Positions 34,720 through 42,568 of a DNA stretch of 44,802 nt are shown one piece after another. The stretch comes from an uncultured Clostridia bacterium (GTDB lineage: Bacteria > Bacillota > Clostridia > UBA1381). The notes beneath the pieces were generated by a model. That model saw only the letters and a program-made list of their open reading frames with translations, was not told the DNA's origin and ran no database searches. The stretch is taken from contig CANQXJ010000012.1 of the NCBI GenBank assembly GCA_947627795.1, positions 1-44,802 on the forward strand, given 5' to 3'. Both the position numbers and the translations under genes were made by a program. Every line of letters starts with the position of its first letter. Positions within the stretch are counted from its first letter, which is position 1.

Positions 34720-36234
34720 TTATTTTAAGTCAACCGTAATTGCTTTATCCTCTTCGAGTACATAGCCGTTTACCGTGGTGATTTCGAGGGTAGTGAAATT
34801 TTGTTTTATCGCTTCCGCGCTCTCGCTCTCTCCCATGGGTATCCTGTTGCCGTTTTTGTCATGCGCGTCATAGGAGTATACGTCGGTGTAGGAATTGGTG
34901 TCATAGTGTACCTCGGTGTTGAGAATACAGCCGAATTTACCGCCCGGTTCAGCGTTTTCGCCCGCGTCGTTTAACAGCTCTAAGTACGGCCCGTACTTTA
35001 CGTAGCCGTCGATGTAATAGTCCACCTCAACGCAGCCGTCGTATATGCGCACGTCGGTTATCACAGTCTTGCCGTGCTCGCTCTCGACCGTGAACGGGTA
35101 CGTTATGTCGGCAAGCTTTACCGTCGTCAGCGTCACTCTGTTGTCACTCTCCGGCTCCTCGTAATGCGTCGGCACAATCGTCAGCTTTTTCGTGTCCGCG
35201 TCAGCCTTTAAGAATTCGAATGAGTTGAGAGACGAGCCGTCAGCCCCCATACTCGCGCCCGTGTTCAGTATATCGAGACACGTTCCGTTTTCGTCGAACA
35301 GAGCGAAATCGTCAACCTTGCGAAGCAGGTAATCGGTGCTGTCCTCGTCGAGATCTCCGCTTGCTTCGGTGCGGACTATGATCTGATTGCCGAACGGCGA
35401 AAATACCGCCTTATCAAGTATTATTCCGCTGTCAAGCGTAACGCCTATATCGCGCGACGTCGTTTCAACCTCCGCCGCCGATTTGTCAACGTCCGCGCAT
35501 ACGTACCACGCGTTTGCCTTTTGCTCGTCCGTAATTTCGCCGAGCCTGTCACTCCAAATCAGATCGAACAGCGAATTTCCCGGCGGGTCATTTACAAACG
35601 AACCGTTTATTTCGCCGAACAGCTCCACCTTGAAATTATCGGGTATCGTCTCGGTTGAGATATTGTATTTTCTCATAGCCTTATAGGTGTACTCGTCGGC
35701 GAAATAGCTGTCGCCGTTGTTATTGTTGCTGTCATATCCCGCGACAGAGCCGTTTATTCCGCACTCGATCCACAAAAGCTTATCCCAGACCTCGTTCGAG
35801 TATTGGTCATCGCCCTCGTAAAACGGCGTATCCGATGTTATCGTGTAGAATACGTGAACGAAATTGTCGTCCGCCGCCACGTTGTCGAGCGTAAGCGTGA
35901 TGCCGTCCTTCGTAACGCTCGCGCCGATCTCCTCGTTGAATTTCGCAAGCTCCTCAAGACTCGTCATCTGCGTGGACTGCTCGTTTTGGAAATACGCCAT
36001 AATGCTCGATATGGCTTCCTGTCCCACGGGACTTGCCGCGAACGCCGTCGTTATGCCGATAACTCCCACGCAAGCCGCTATCGCGGCGATGTATTTGCTT
36101 CTTTTTATATTTTTTCTTTTCATTTCCTTTTCCTCCATAGCGTGTAAAATTCTGTCCTTCATGCCGTCCGGAGCGGTGATTTTTGAAAAGGCGCTGTTTA
36201 TCTCGTCCGCGCGCGACTTGTTCTCGTTAAGCAT
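34720..36234 (-). CDS. DUF4179 membrane protein, probable anti-sigma factor
   Basis: A 504-aa protein with a cytosolic N-terminal segment of about 45 residues, one membrane helix (about 47-67, YIAAIAACVGVIGITTAFA) and a large extracellular part starting with the DUF4179 domain. It overlaps the ECF sigma gene by 8 nt on the same strand, the normal arrangement for a sigma factor and its membrane-bound inhibitor. I infer that the cytosolic N-terminus holds the sigma factor until an envelope signal arrives. The signal is unknown, and the external domain shows no enzyme motif I recognise. Confidence 0.8.
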   Translation of the reverse strand: MLNENKSRADEINSAFSKITAPDGMKDRILHAMEEKEMKRKNIKRSKYIAAIAACVGVIGITTAFAASPVGQEAISSIMAYFQNEQSTQMTSLEELAKFNEEIGASVTKDGITLTLDNVAADDNFVHVFYTITSDTPFYEGDDQYSNEVWDKLLWIECGINGSVAGYDSNNNNGDSYFADEYTYKAMRKYNISTETIPDNFKVELFGEINGSFVNDPPGNSLFDLIWSDRLGEITDEQKANAWYVCADVDKSAAEVETTSRDIGVTLDSGIILDKAVFSPFGNQIIVRTEASGDLDEDSTDYLLRKVDDFALFDENGTCLDILNTGASMGADGSSLNSFEFLKADADTKKLTIVPTHYEEPESDNRVTLTTVKLADITYPFTVESEHGKTVITDVRIYDGCVEVDYYIDGYVKYGPYLELLNDAGENAEPGGKFGCILNTEVHYDTNSYTDVYSYDAHDKNGNRIPMGESESAEAIKQNFTTLEITTVNGYVLEEDKAITVDLK

Positions 36235-36715
36235 AGAAAAAACCTCCCTCTGTCAGAATGTCCTTTAGCTTTCTGCGTCCCCTTGAAAGGCGCGAGAGCA
36301 CCGTGTTTACGCTCATATCGAGCATCTGCGCTATCTCGGCGGCTTTATAGCCTTGGTAGTAGTGCATGTATATTATCACCCTGTACTTGGGCGGCAGTGA
36401 TAAAACGTCCTCCATGATCGAGACCTCCTCGGGCGCGCTCATATACGAAAGCACTTCGTCGTCGGGTGTTACGTTTTTAGCCCAAGCCGATTTACGCATA
36501 TTTTTGCATATATTGACCGCCGTTTTCATCAGCCATGCTTTTTCGTGCGCGTCGTTTTCAAAGGCGGAGCGGTATTCCATCAGCCGTATAAACGCGTCCG
36601 TGACCGCTTCCTCCGCATCCTCGCGTTTTTTGAGGTACACGAGCGACACGCGGTAGAGGTCATTCGCGTATTTATCGTAAACCGTGGAATAATATTCTCT
36701 GTCCGCGTCTGTCAA
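36227..36715 (-). CDS. ECF-family RNA polymerase sigma factor
   Basis: A sigma-70 family protein with only regions 2 and 4. Region 2 is seen in DLYRVSLVYLKKREDAEEAV and region 4 in LPPKYRVIIYMHYYQGYKAAE with the recognition helix SVNTVLSRLSRGRRKL. I chose a TTG start at 36715 (TDADREYY follows), 9 nt after AAGGAG (36725-36730); a longer frame from TTG 36769 would run through the promoter-proximal palindrome at 36743-36756. It is followed by, and overlaps, the DUF4179 probable anti-sigma gene. Target promoters are unknown. Confidence 0.88.
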   Translation of the reverse strand: MTDADREYYSTVYDKYANDLYRVSLVYLKKREDAEEAVTDAFIRLMEYRSAFENDAHEKAWLMKTAVNICKNMRKSAWAKNVTPDDEVLSYMSAPEEVSIMEDVLSLPPKYRVIIYMHYYQGYKAAEIAQMLDMSVNTVLSRLSRGRRKLKDILTEGGFFYA

Positions 36716-36742
36716 GCCAAACAACTCCTTTTCCGGAATTTC

Positions 36743-36756
36743 GTATTTGCAAATAC
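36743..36756. promoter_or_regulatory. Perfect palindrome upstream of the ECF sigma gene
   Basis: GTATTTGCAAATAC is a perfect 14-bp palindrome about 12 bp upstream of the sigma gene's ribosome site. A TATTAT/TATAGAT -10-like sequence lies directly upstream of it on the minus strand. It may be an operator; no matching -35 is obvious. Confidence 0.4.
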
Positions 36757-36800
36757 ATCTATAATACAATTTTGGGGCGGGGATTATTGCGTGCGGGATA

Positions 36801-36830
36801 AAAAAATTACGGGCGGTCTTTGACCGCCCT
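36801..36830 (-). terminator. Terminator of nadABC-niaR
   Basis: GGGCGGTC (36811-36818) pairs with GACCGCCC (36822-36829) around TTT. On the minus strand TTTTTTTAT follows within a few bases. The stem touches the niaR stop codon. Confidence 0.85.
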
Positions 36831-37348
36831 CAATATTCATCTTCCTCAACCAAAAAACCTTTTTCCGCAAGCGCCGCTTCTATTTTGTCGAGTGTGCGCT
36901 CGGTGTCGGCGGAGATGGTGTGGTAATGGTAGTCTGATGTTACCTTTTTAAGCGGGCTGGAGCGTCCGTTTTTCAGGCTTTCTATATACTCCGCCGCGCT
37001 GCGGCGTGAGTTTATATCCATTTTCGCCGTGATTTTTCCGAAAATTCTGTGCCACACAAACACGTCCTCTACAGTGCCGCCGAGGTCTACTACAGTGTTC
37101 AGCTCGTCCGGTATCTCGTCGTCCGTGTGGTACATCTTGAACACTCGCTCCGCGCGGCTTGCGGTGTTTAAAACATAGCCGCGGTTGGTTGAAATTATGT
37201 TGTTTCCAGCCGCCTTCAAAAGCGCGACGTCCTGCACTATCACCTGACGCGATACCGACAGCCGCTTCGCGAGCGCGCTTCCCGAAAGCGGCTCGGACGA
37301 GTTTTTTATTAAATTAAGAAGTTCTTCCCGTCTTGTAACGCCGTTCAT
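36830..37348 (-). CDS. niaR: Niacin-responsive transcriptional repressor NiaR
   Basis: NiaR (YrxA) represses NAD synthesis and niacin uptake genes when nicotinic acid is plentiful. The 172-aa protein has an N-terminal helix-turn-helix (RREELLNLIKNSSEPLSGSALAKRL, SRQVIVQDVALLK) and a C-terminal 3H domain with the three conserved His regions (MYHTDDEIP, VWHRIFGKI, YHYHTI). It is the last gene of nadA-nadB-nadC-niaR, 20 bp after nadC. A palindrome fitting a NiaR operator overlaps the operon's promoter (40503-40530), which implies autoregulation. Confidence 0.92.
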   Translation of the reverse strand: MNGVTRREELLNLIKNSSEPLSGSALAKRLSVSRQVIVQDVALLKAAGNNIISTNRGYVLNTASRAERVFKMYHTDDEIPDELNTVVDLGGTVEDVFVWHRIFGKITAKMDINSRRSAAEYIESLKNGRSSPLKKVTSDYHYHTISADTERTLDKIEAALAEKGFLVEEDEY

Positions 37349-37368
37349 TCAATCAGCCCTTTCCAAAA

Positions 37369-38205
37369 TTAAACCGCGTGAAGATTTTTCAGTGATAGAT
37401 CCAGTATCGGCGCGGAATGCGTAAGCGCGCCGCTCGAAATGAAATCTACTCCTATGTCGGCGAACCGCGCCGCGTTCTCGCGCGTCACGTTGCCGCTGCA
37501 CTCGGTCTGCGCTCTGCCGTCAACGATTTTTACCGCCTCGCGCATTTCGTCCACACTCATGTTGTCGAGCATTATTATGTCCGCTCCCGCGTCAAGCGCT
37601 TCTCTTAGCATATCGAGGTTTTCAACCTCTATCTCTATCTTTCTTACAAACGGAGCGTACGCCTTCGCAGCTGCTACCGCTTCCTTTACGCCGCCGGCCG
37701 CGCCGATGTGGTTGTCCTTTAACAATATTCCGTCGCTCAAGTTATATCTATGGTTGCAGCCGCCGCCTACCTTTACGGCGTACTTCTCGAATACGCGCAT
37801 ATTCGGCGTGGTTTTGCGCGTGTCAAGCAGCTTCGTTTTGCTGCCTTTTAGCATTTCTACGATCGAACGCGTGTATGTCGCGATTCCGCTCATGCGCTGC
37901 AGGTAATTCAGTGCCGTTCTCTCGCCCGAGAGGAGCACGCGTATGTCGCCCGTTACGACAGCCGCCAAATCGCCTTTTTTTACCTCGTCGCCGTCCTTGA
38001 CGTACAGCGTCGTTTTCGTGTCGGGATCGAGCAATTCAAACACGCGCTTGAACACTTCCAAACCCGCGATTATTCCGTCCTGCTTGCATATCAGCTGTAC
38101 CTCGCCGAGCTTGTAGTCCGGCATTACCGAATTTGTTGTTATGTCCTCGCTTGTTATGTCCTCTCTTAACGCCTGCATTATAAGCTCATCGGCATTTAAT
38201 TTCAT
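37369..38205 (-). CDS. nadC: Nicotinate-nucleotide pyrophosphorylase (quinolinate phosphoribosyltransferase)
   Basis: NadC converts quinolinate and PRPP to nicotinate mononucleotide, CO2 and PPi. The protein has the conserved ERTALNYLQRMSGIAT, LDTRKTTPNMRVFEKYAV, GGCNHRYNLSDGILLKDNHI and the C-terminal DIIMLDNMSVDEM and SSGALTHSAPILDLSL. The ATG at 38205 (MKLNADEL) overlaps the nadB end by 20 nt; an ATG at 38220 would overlap by 35 nt. Both have partial ribosome sites. It is the third gene of the NAD operon. Confidence 0.95.
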   Translation of the reverse strand: MKLNADELIMQALREDITSEDITTNSVMPDYKLGEVQLICKQDGIIAGLEVFKRVFELLDPDTKTTLYVKDGDEVKKGDLAAVVTGDIRVLLSGERTALNYLQRMSGIATYTRSIVEMLKGSKTKLLDTRKTTPNMRVFEKYAVKVGGGCNHRYNLSDGILLKDNHIGAAGGVKEAVAAAKAYAPFVRKIEIEVENLDMLREALDAGADIIMLDNMSVDEMREAVKIVDGRAQTECSGNVTRENAARFADIGVDFISSGALTHSAPILDLSLKNLHAV

Positions 38206-39490
38206 TGTTATCCTGTCCATGTATTTTTTCCATCCTCTCTATCTCGTCAAATACAGCTTTTTTATATTCCGTTTTGCAGTTGTCGTATATTTTAGTGTCC
38301 CCTATTTCTATTTTAGCGTCCCCGGTTTCGGGTTTAGTGTCCCCTATCGCTTTTGCGGCGCGTTTTGCGAAAACTAAGCTTTCGAGAAGTGAGTTGCTCG
38401 CTAAGCGGTTTCTTCCGTGAACACCGTTGCAGCTCGTTTCGCCTGCCGCGTAGAGATTGTCCATCGACGTTTTGCTGTCGCTGTCAACCCATATGCCGCC
38501 CATGAAATAGTGCTGCGCGGGGACTACGGGGATGCAGTCCTTCGTCACGTCGTAGCCCTCTTTAAGGCACTGCTTGTAGATGTTGGGAAAATGACTTTTT
38601 ATCGTTTCGGGCGGTATCGGCTTCATCGAGAGCCACACGTACGGCGTGCCGTCCTTTTCCATTTGCTTGTATATCGCGTTGGAAACAATGTCGCGCGGCT
38701 GTAATTCGTCGGTGAAACGGTTCATATTTTTGTCTAAAAGCACCGCGCCCTCGCCGCGCACCGACTCGGATATGAGGAATCTGCGTCCGCGTTTTGTCGA
38801 GTAGAGCGTGGTCGGGTGGATCTGGATATAGTCCAGATTTTCTACCTTTATTCCGTGCTTTAACGAGATCGCAAGCGCGTCTCCGGTCAGGTGGCGGTAG
38901 TTGGTGGAGTGCTTGTAAAGCCCGCCTATGCCGCCGGTGGCAAAAACGGTGTTGTACGCTTCGATCGCCGTGTATTCGCCGTCCTCGTTTCTGCCGATTA
39001 TGCCGTAACAGCGGTTGTCCTTTGCGATTATGTCAACCATTGTGAAATGCTCGATTATCGTCACGTTTTCGAGCTTGCGCACGTGACTTAGCAGGTGGCG
39101 CGTGATCTCCTTGCCGGTTATGTCCTCGTGATAGAGTATCCGCTCGGTCGAGTGCGCGCCCTCCTTTGTGTAGTCGAAGCTGCCGTCCGCGTTTTTCTCG
39201 AACTCGACTCCGTAGGAAATCAAGTCCTTTATGACGTCCCGCGACGAGCGTATCATAATTTCGACGGATTCGCGGTTGTTCTCGTAATGTCCGGCTCGCA
39301 TTGTGTCCTCAAAGTAGCTGTCGTAGTCGCTCTCGTCCTTGAGCACGCAAATGCCGCCCTGCGCGAGGAACGAATCGCTGTCGTCCGCGTCGGATTTCGT
39401 GACCATTATTATTTTTTTATCTCTCGGCAGGTTCAGCGCGCAGTAAAGCCCAGCGACGCCTGTTCCCGCGATAACAATATCAGTTTTCAT
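38186..39490 (-). CDS. nadB: L-aspartate oxidase, short form
   Basis: NadB oxidises L-aspartate to iminoaspartate, the substrate of NadA; in anaerobes fumarate or a quinone is the likely electron acceptor. The 434-aa protein has the FAD site VIAGTGVAGLYCALNL, the flap SFLAQGGICVLKDES, HSTERILYHEDITG, PAQHYFMGGIWVDSDS and ETSCNGVHGRNRLASNSLLE. Many NadB proteins exceed 500 aa with a helical C-terminal domain; here only about 33 residues follow a linker made of three 7-residue repeats (about 381-401). The shorter form may be normal for this lineage. AAAGGA precedes the ATG. Confidence 0.92.
   Translation of the reverse strand: MKTDIVIAGTGVAGLYCALNLPRDKKIIMVTKSDADDSDSFLAQGGICVLKDESDYDSYFEDTMRAGHYENNRESVEIMIRSSRDVIKDLISYGVEFEKNADGSFDYTKEGAHSTERILYHEDITGKEITRHLLSHVRKLENVTIIEHFTMVDIIAKDNRCYGIIGRNEDGEYTAIEAYNTVFATGGIGGLYKHSTNYRHLTGDALAISLKHGIKVENLDYIQIHPTTLYSTKRGRRFLISESVRGEGAVLLDKNMNRFTDELQPRDIVSNAIYKQMEKDGTPYVWLSMKPIPPETIKSHFPNIYKQCLKEGYDVTKDCIPVVPAQHYFMGGIWVDSDSKTSMDNLYAAGETSCNGVHGRNRLASNSLLESLVFAKRAAKAIGDTKPETGDAKIEIGDTKIYDNCKTEYKKAVFDEIERMEKIHGQDNNEIKCR
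38288..38350. repeat. Three-copy 21-bp tandem repeat inside nadB
   Basis: Units span 38288-38308, 38309-38329 and 38330-38350. They share TTTAG(T/C)GTCCCC and differ at a few positions. The period is in frame and encodes AIGDTKP, ETGDAKI and EIGDTKI in NadB. Confidence 0.85.
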
Positions 39491-39528
39491 TTTTGTCCTT
39501 TCAGATTTGAATTGTTTTTCGGCTTTGG

Positions 39529-40446
39529 TTATTTTGCCAGCTCCAGCATTCTGTCAAGCGGCTTTAATGCGCATTCGCGGACTGCGTCATCCACGTGTAC
39601 CTCGCCCGCGCCGGTCGAGAGCGCTTCGATGATTTTGTCGAGCGAGTTGCGCTTCATGTTCGGACAGAACCACTTGACTCCCGGGAAATAGAATTTCTTG
39701 CCCGGATTTTGCTGTTTTAATTTGTACTCAACTCCGCGCTCGGTGCAGACGATAAACTCATTGCATCCGGTTTCGGTCGCATAGTCTATTATGCCCGAGG
39801 TGCTTCCGATATAGTCGGCAAGCGCGAGTATTTCCTCCCTGCACTCGGGGTGCGCCAAAACCTGCGCGGCGGGGTATTTTTCCTTTAATTTAAGTATGTC
39901 CGCAGCCGCAAACGAGACGTGGACGTGGCAGAAGCCGTCGTTGAATATGAAGTTTTTCTCCGGCACCTGCTTCGCGACATAGCGTCCGAGGTTTTCATCG
40001 GGGATGAAAAATATGTTTTTGTTCGGCAGCGCTTTTACGATTTTCACCGCGTTCGACGATGTTACGCATACGTCGCTGTGACATTTGAGTTCCGCGGTGG
40101 AATTGATGTAGCAGACCACCGCCAAATCATCGTACTTTTCGCGCATCTCCTCGATTTTTTCAATATCCGCCATATGCGCCATCGGGCAGTCCGCGAGCAA
40201 ATCAGGCATAAGCACTGTCTTTTCGGGATTTAAAATCTTCGCGCTCTCGCCCATGAACGACACGCCGCAGAAAACTATCGTGTCCGCGTCGCAGCTCTTA
40301 GCCGTTTTCGCGAGCGCGTACGAATCGCCGATGTAGTCGGCGACGTCCTGTACCTCGTCAACCGTATAATAATGTGCTAAAATTATGGCGTTTTTTTCTT
40401 TTTTCAGCTGTTCTATTTTTTCCTTTTTTTCGTTTATTTCGTTCAT
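39529..40446 (-). CDS. nadA: Quinolinate synthase
   Basis: NadA condenses iminoaspartate with dihydroxyacetone phosphate to quinolinate using an oxygen-sensitive [4Fe-4S] cluster. The 305-aa protein shows AIILAHYYTVDEVQDVADY, the likely cluster cysteines in SDVCVTSSN, TETGCNEF and WFCPNMKR, and FIPDENLGRYVA and AHPECREEI. AAAGGA precedes the ATG. It is first in the operon, about 36 nt from the predicted transcript start, and adjoins an integrated element on the upstream side. Confidence 0.96.
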   Translation of the reverse strand: MNEINEKKEKIEQLKKEKNAIILAHYYTVDEVQDVADYIGDSYALAKTAKSCDADTIVFCGVSFMGESAKILNPEKTVLMPDLLADCPMAHMADIEKIEEMREKYDDLAVVCYINSTAELKCHSDVCVTSSNAVKIVKALPNKNIFFIPDENLGRYVAKQVPEKNFIFNDGFCHVHVSFAAADILKLKEKYPAAQVLAHPECREEILALADYIGSTSGIIDYATETGCNEFIVCTERGVEYKLKQQNPGKKFYFPGVKWFCPNMKRNSLDKIIEALSTGAGEVHVDDAVRECALKPLDRMLELAK

Positions 40447-40488
40447 TTTTTGTTCCTTTCGGGTTGTGGTTTGTTTTCTTATGGGTAT

Positions 40489-40517
40489 AGTATAGCATAT
40501 TTCTTTACACGTGTCAA
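40489..40517 (-). promoter_or_regulatory. Sigma-A promoter of nadABC-niaR
   Basis: On the minus strand TTGACA (40512-40517) is 17 bp from TATACT (40489-40494), with TGC before the -10. The -35 box lies in the middle of the NiaR-type palindrome. Confidence 0.85.
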
Positions 40518-40530
40518 GACAGTTGTAAAG
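40503..40530. promoter_or_regulatory. Probable NiaR operator
   Basis: A 28-bp inverted repeat has arms CTTTACACGTGTC (40503-40515) and GACAGTTGTAAAG (40518-40530), with 11 of 13 positions pairing around AA. The core TGTC-AA-GACA and TTTACA edges resemble NiaR boxes of Firmicutes (recollection of the published motif). It covers the -35 box, so binding should block RNA polymerase. Confidence 0.75.
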
Positions 40531-40535
40531 ATTTT

Positions 40536-41720
40536 TTATGCATTAACAAAATATGGCTTAACCATGCGATATTTTGGGTGTTGAATTTTCCGTTTCGGGA
40601 AGGTTTGACTGACTTTTGACTGACCTGTTTTTTGGTAGGTTGAAAATTGGGCGTTGACGTCTTGAATATTTATTCTTAATTCTGTATAAATATTCATAGT
40701 TATGTTCAAACTTGTGTGCCCCATAATGTATTGGATTGCCTTTAAATCTACCCCTGCATAAAAAAGATTTGTCGCAAAATCGTGGCGGAAATAATGCGGT
40801 GTAACCGAGGTCGTCTTGTTTTCGGGTAGAAATTGATTTACCTTTTTCAGAATAGTTCGCCATCGGCTTTCAAAGTTCCCATTACTGATTAGTGTTCCTG
40901 TCTTTGTTACAAACAAGAATGCGTCATCGTAGGGAAGGCTTTTCACGTATGGCCCGATACGTTCTCGCAGCTCCGTAAATAGTGGAATATTCCTAAACCC
41001 CGCTTCGGTTTTTAGCGAGTTTTTGATATACGGCTCACCATTATCTTTATAGGCTACCATTTTATTAACGTGGATTACACCGTTAGTGAAATCAATATCG
41101 CGCTTTGTGAGCGCAAGAATTTCATTTCGCCGCATACCGGTAAGCATACACATCATAACAAAATTTTGTTGCCATGTGTTCATTTTGCTCATGGCTAAAT
41201 CAAAAGCTTGACGCTCCTCCTCGGTTAGTCCTCGCCGTTTACCTCGTACCTTTTTTGGCGCTTCGATAACGTTAATGATATTTTTAGGTATAATATCATT
41301 GTTCTTGGCAAACTCGAACACTTGTTTGAGCACAATATGAAGCCCTTCTATTACCCAAGGATTTTTCTTCTTACGTAGCTCTGCGTAAAGCGTCTGTATG
41401 TCCATTGGACGACACTCGCCAATCAGTTTGTATCTAAGGTTTCCTAATTGCTTAAAAGCGGATTGATAATTTCGTATTGTGCTGTCCGCTAATGAGTATT
41501 TTGTGGCAATCCATGAGTTGTAGCAATCTTCTATGGTGTATTTTTGTTCAACCAATCCCAGAAGCCCCGATCCCTCGTATTGAGCCACACTCTTTTCAAG
41601 TCTCGTCCAGTTTGTGTCATAGAATGACTTAACAATTCTTTTGCCGTTTTCGTCTCTGCCGATTACTTTTTGTTTGCAATATCTTCCGTCTTTGCGTTTG
41701 GTATTCGTGCTTTTCCCCAC
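40536..41720 (-). CDS. int: Tyrosine integrase of an integrated element
   Basis: A 394-aa phage/ICE-type site-specific recombinase. An N-terminal arm-binding region (DGRYCKQKVIGRDENGKR) is followed by a SAM-like core domain (about 60-155) and the catalytic domain with Arg197 (LTGMRRNEIL), Lys near 237, His309 and Arg312 (HYFRHDFATNL), His335 (MGHTSLNI) and Tyr345. It starts with GTG, 9 nt after AAAGGAG. Its stop lies 5 bp from the NiaR operator, so an attachment junction is expected close by. No terminator separates it from nadA. Confidence 0.93.
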   Translation of the reverse strand: MGKSTNTKRKDGRYCKQKVIGRDENGKRIVKSFYDTNWTRLEKSVAQYEGSGLLGLVEQKYTIEDCYNSWIATKYSLADSTIRNYQSAFKQLGNLRYKLIGECRPMDIQTLYAELRKKKNPWVIEGLHIVLKQVFEFAKNNDIIPKNIINVIEAPKKVRGKRRGLTEEERQAFDLAMSKMNTWQQNFVMMCMLTGMRRNEILALTKRDIDFTNGVIHVNKMVAYKDNGEPYIKNSLKTEAGFRNIPLFTELRERIGPYVKSLPYDDAFLFVTKTGTLISNGNFESRWRTILKKVNQFLPENKTTSVTPHYFRHDFATNLFYAGVDLKAIQYIMGHTSLNITMNIYTELRINIQDVNAQFSTYQKTGQSKVSQTFPKRKIQHPKYRMVKPYFVNA

Positions 41721-41748
41721 TTATTAAACTCCTTTCTGTAAAATCTGG

Positions 41749-41801
41749 AAAAGCCAAACACATTATAATACACATATATAATATCATAGTGTTTGGCTTT
41801 T
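41749..41801. repeat. Perfect 13-bp inverted repeat between xis and int
   Basis: AAAAGCCAAACAC (41749-41761) pairs with GTGTTTGGCTTTT (41789-41801) around a 27-nt AT-only-rich loop. On the minus strand the second arm ends in CTTTTCC, so it could be a terminator between xis and int, or a recombinase/excisionase binding region. Confidence 0.7.
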
Positions 41802-41808
41802 ATCAACA

Positions 41809-41985
41809 TTATTTTGTTATATTTTTTCTCCAATCCATAAATTCATCTATGTCAACGTACCATCTTCCGCCGATTTTGTATGCGGGAAAGTGTCTGGACG
41901 CTATTAATTCTAATACGGTGTTGCGGCTCATATCGTATTCATCGCAAAAATTATTGAGTTTGAGTTGCTTTCTTATATCGTCCAT
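41809..41985 (-). CDS. xis: Excisionase-like helix-turn-helix protein
   Basis: A 58-aa protein with a MerR/HTH_17-type winged helix: NNFCDEYDMSRNTVLELIA, then HFPAYKIGGRWYVDIDEFMDW. Such proteins direct integrase toward excision or act as small regulators. I chose the ATG at 41985 (MDDIRKQL), 6 nt after GGGGGAGG; an upstream in-frame start at 42009 overlaps the dUTPase end. It is followed by int on the same strand. Confidence 0.85.
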   Translation of the reverse strand: MDDIRKQLKLNNFCDEYDMSRNTVLELIASRHFPAYKIGGRWYVDIDEFMDWRKNITK

Positions 41986-41998
41986 CCTATTCCTCCCC

Positions 41999-42512
41999 CT
42001 ACTTCCCACTACTCCCCAAAGCGCCGTCCCCTCGCTTAGACGGTATCTCTTTTAGCATCTCATACGGTATCTCCTGCTCGTCCATGTCCATGACAATGTG
42101 TACGACGAGCTGTGCTATGGCTTTTTCGGGGGGGATATATTATAGCATCATCTGCGCCGAATCCTTCTGCTATCCATCGCTTATCCTCTGACGCAATCAT
42201 TATCGGCACGTCATTGGTATTGGTGATAACAATAAATATCTCGCCTCTATAGCCGCTATCTATGACTCCTGCGCCGTATTTCATGCCGATCGAGCCTGTT
42301 GAGCCTCGCTCTTGTACTTGTAGATAATACTTATCTCGCACTGCACAGGCTATGCCGGTGGGAATAGATGCGGTTCTGTGTGGAGGTATCATTATATAAG
42401 CTTCGTCAAAGCAGGCGTATATGTCGTAGCCTGCGTCTTCTCTGTTTTTGGTTGGAATAATGGCATTGGGTCGTACCTTTGCCCAATATAGTTTGTTTGC
42501 TTTAGCTTCCAT
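41999..42512 (-). pseudogene. dut: dUTPase with a single-base frameshift
   Basis: The gene encodes deoxyuridine triphosphatase, which removes dUTP and supplies dUMP. Motifs I-III are intact: DAGYDI (26-31), ERGSTGS and GVIDSGYRGE. After Pro128 the frame passes seven C (G at 42128-42134 on the plus strand) and shifts, ending at 42060 with a nonsense tail. Reading six C restores EKAIAQLVVHIVMDMDEQE and then KRGDGALGSSGK, which are dUTPase motifs IV and V, to a stop at 41999-42001 (about 170 aa). It may be a real mutation, a switchable homopolymer, or a sequencing error. Confidence 0.85.
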
Positions 42513-42533
42513 TAGTTATCCTTTCTTGGCTTT

Positions 42534-42566
42534 ACAGAGGGCGTCTCTGGCTGAAACACCCTCTGT
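42534..42566. repeat. Hairpin between the 53-aa ORF and dut
   Basis: A 14-position stem (42534-42547 with 42553-42566) has a 5-nt loop; on the minus strand two pairs are G-U wobbles. No U-run follows, so it looks more like an mRNA structure or processing site than a terminator. Confidence 0.5.
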
Positions 42567-42568
42567 TG

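Noticed and set aside
42060-42127. The His/Arg-rich tail of the dUTPase open frame as a novel C-terminus
   Set aside because: The alternative frame over the same bases gives clear dUTPase motifs IV and V.
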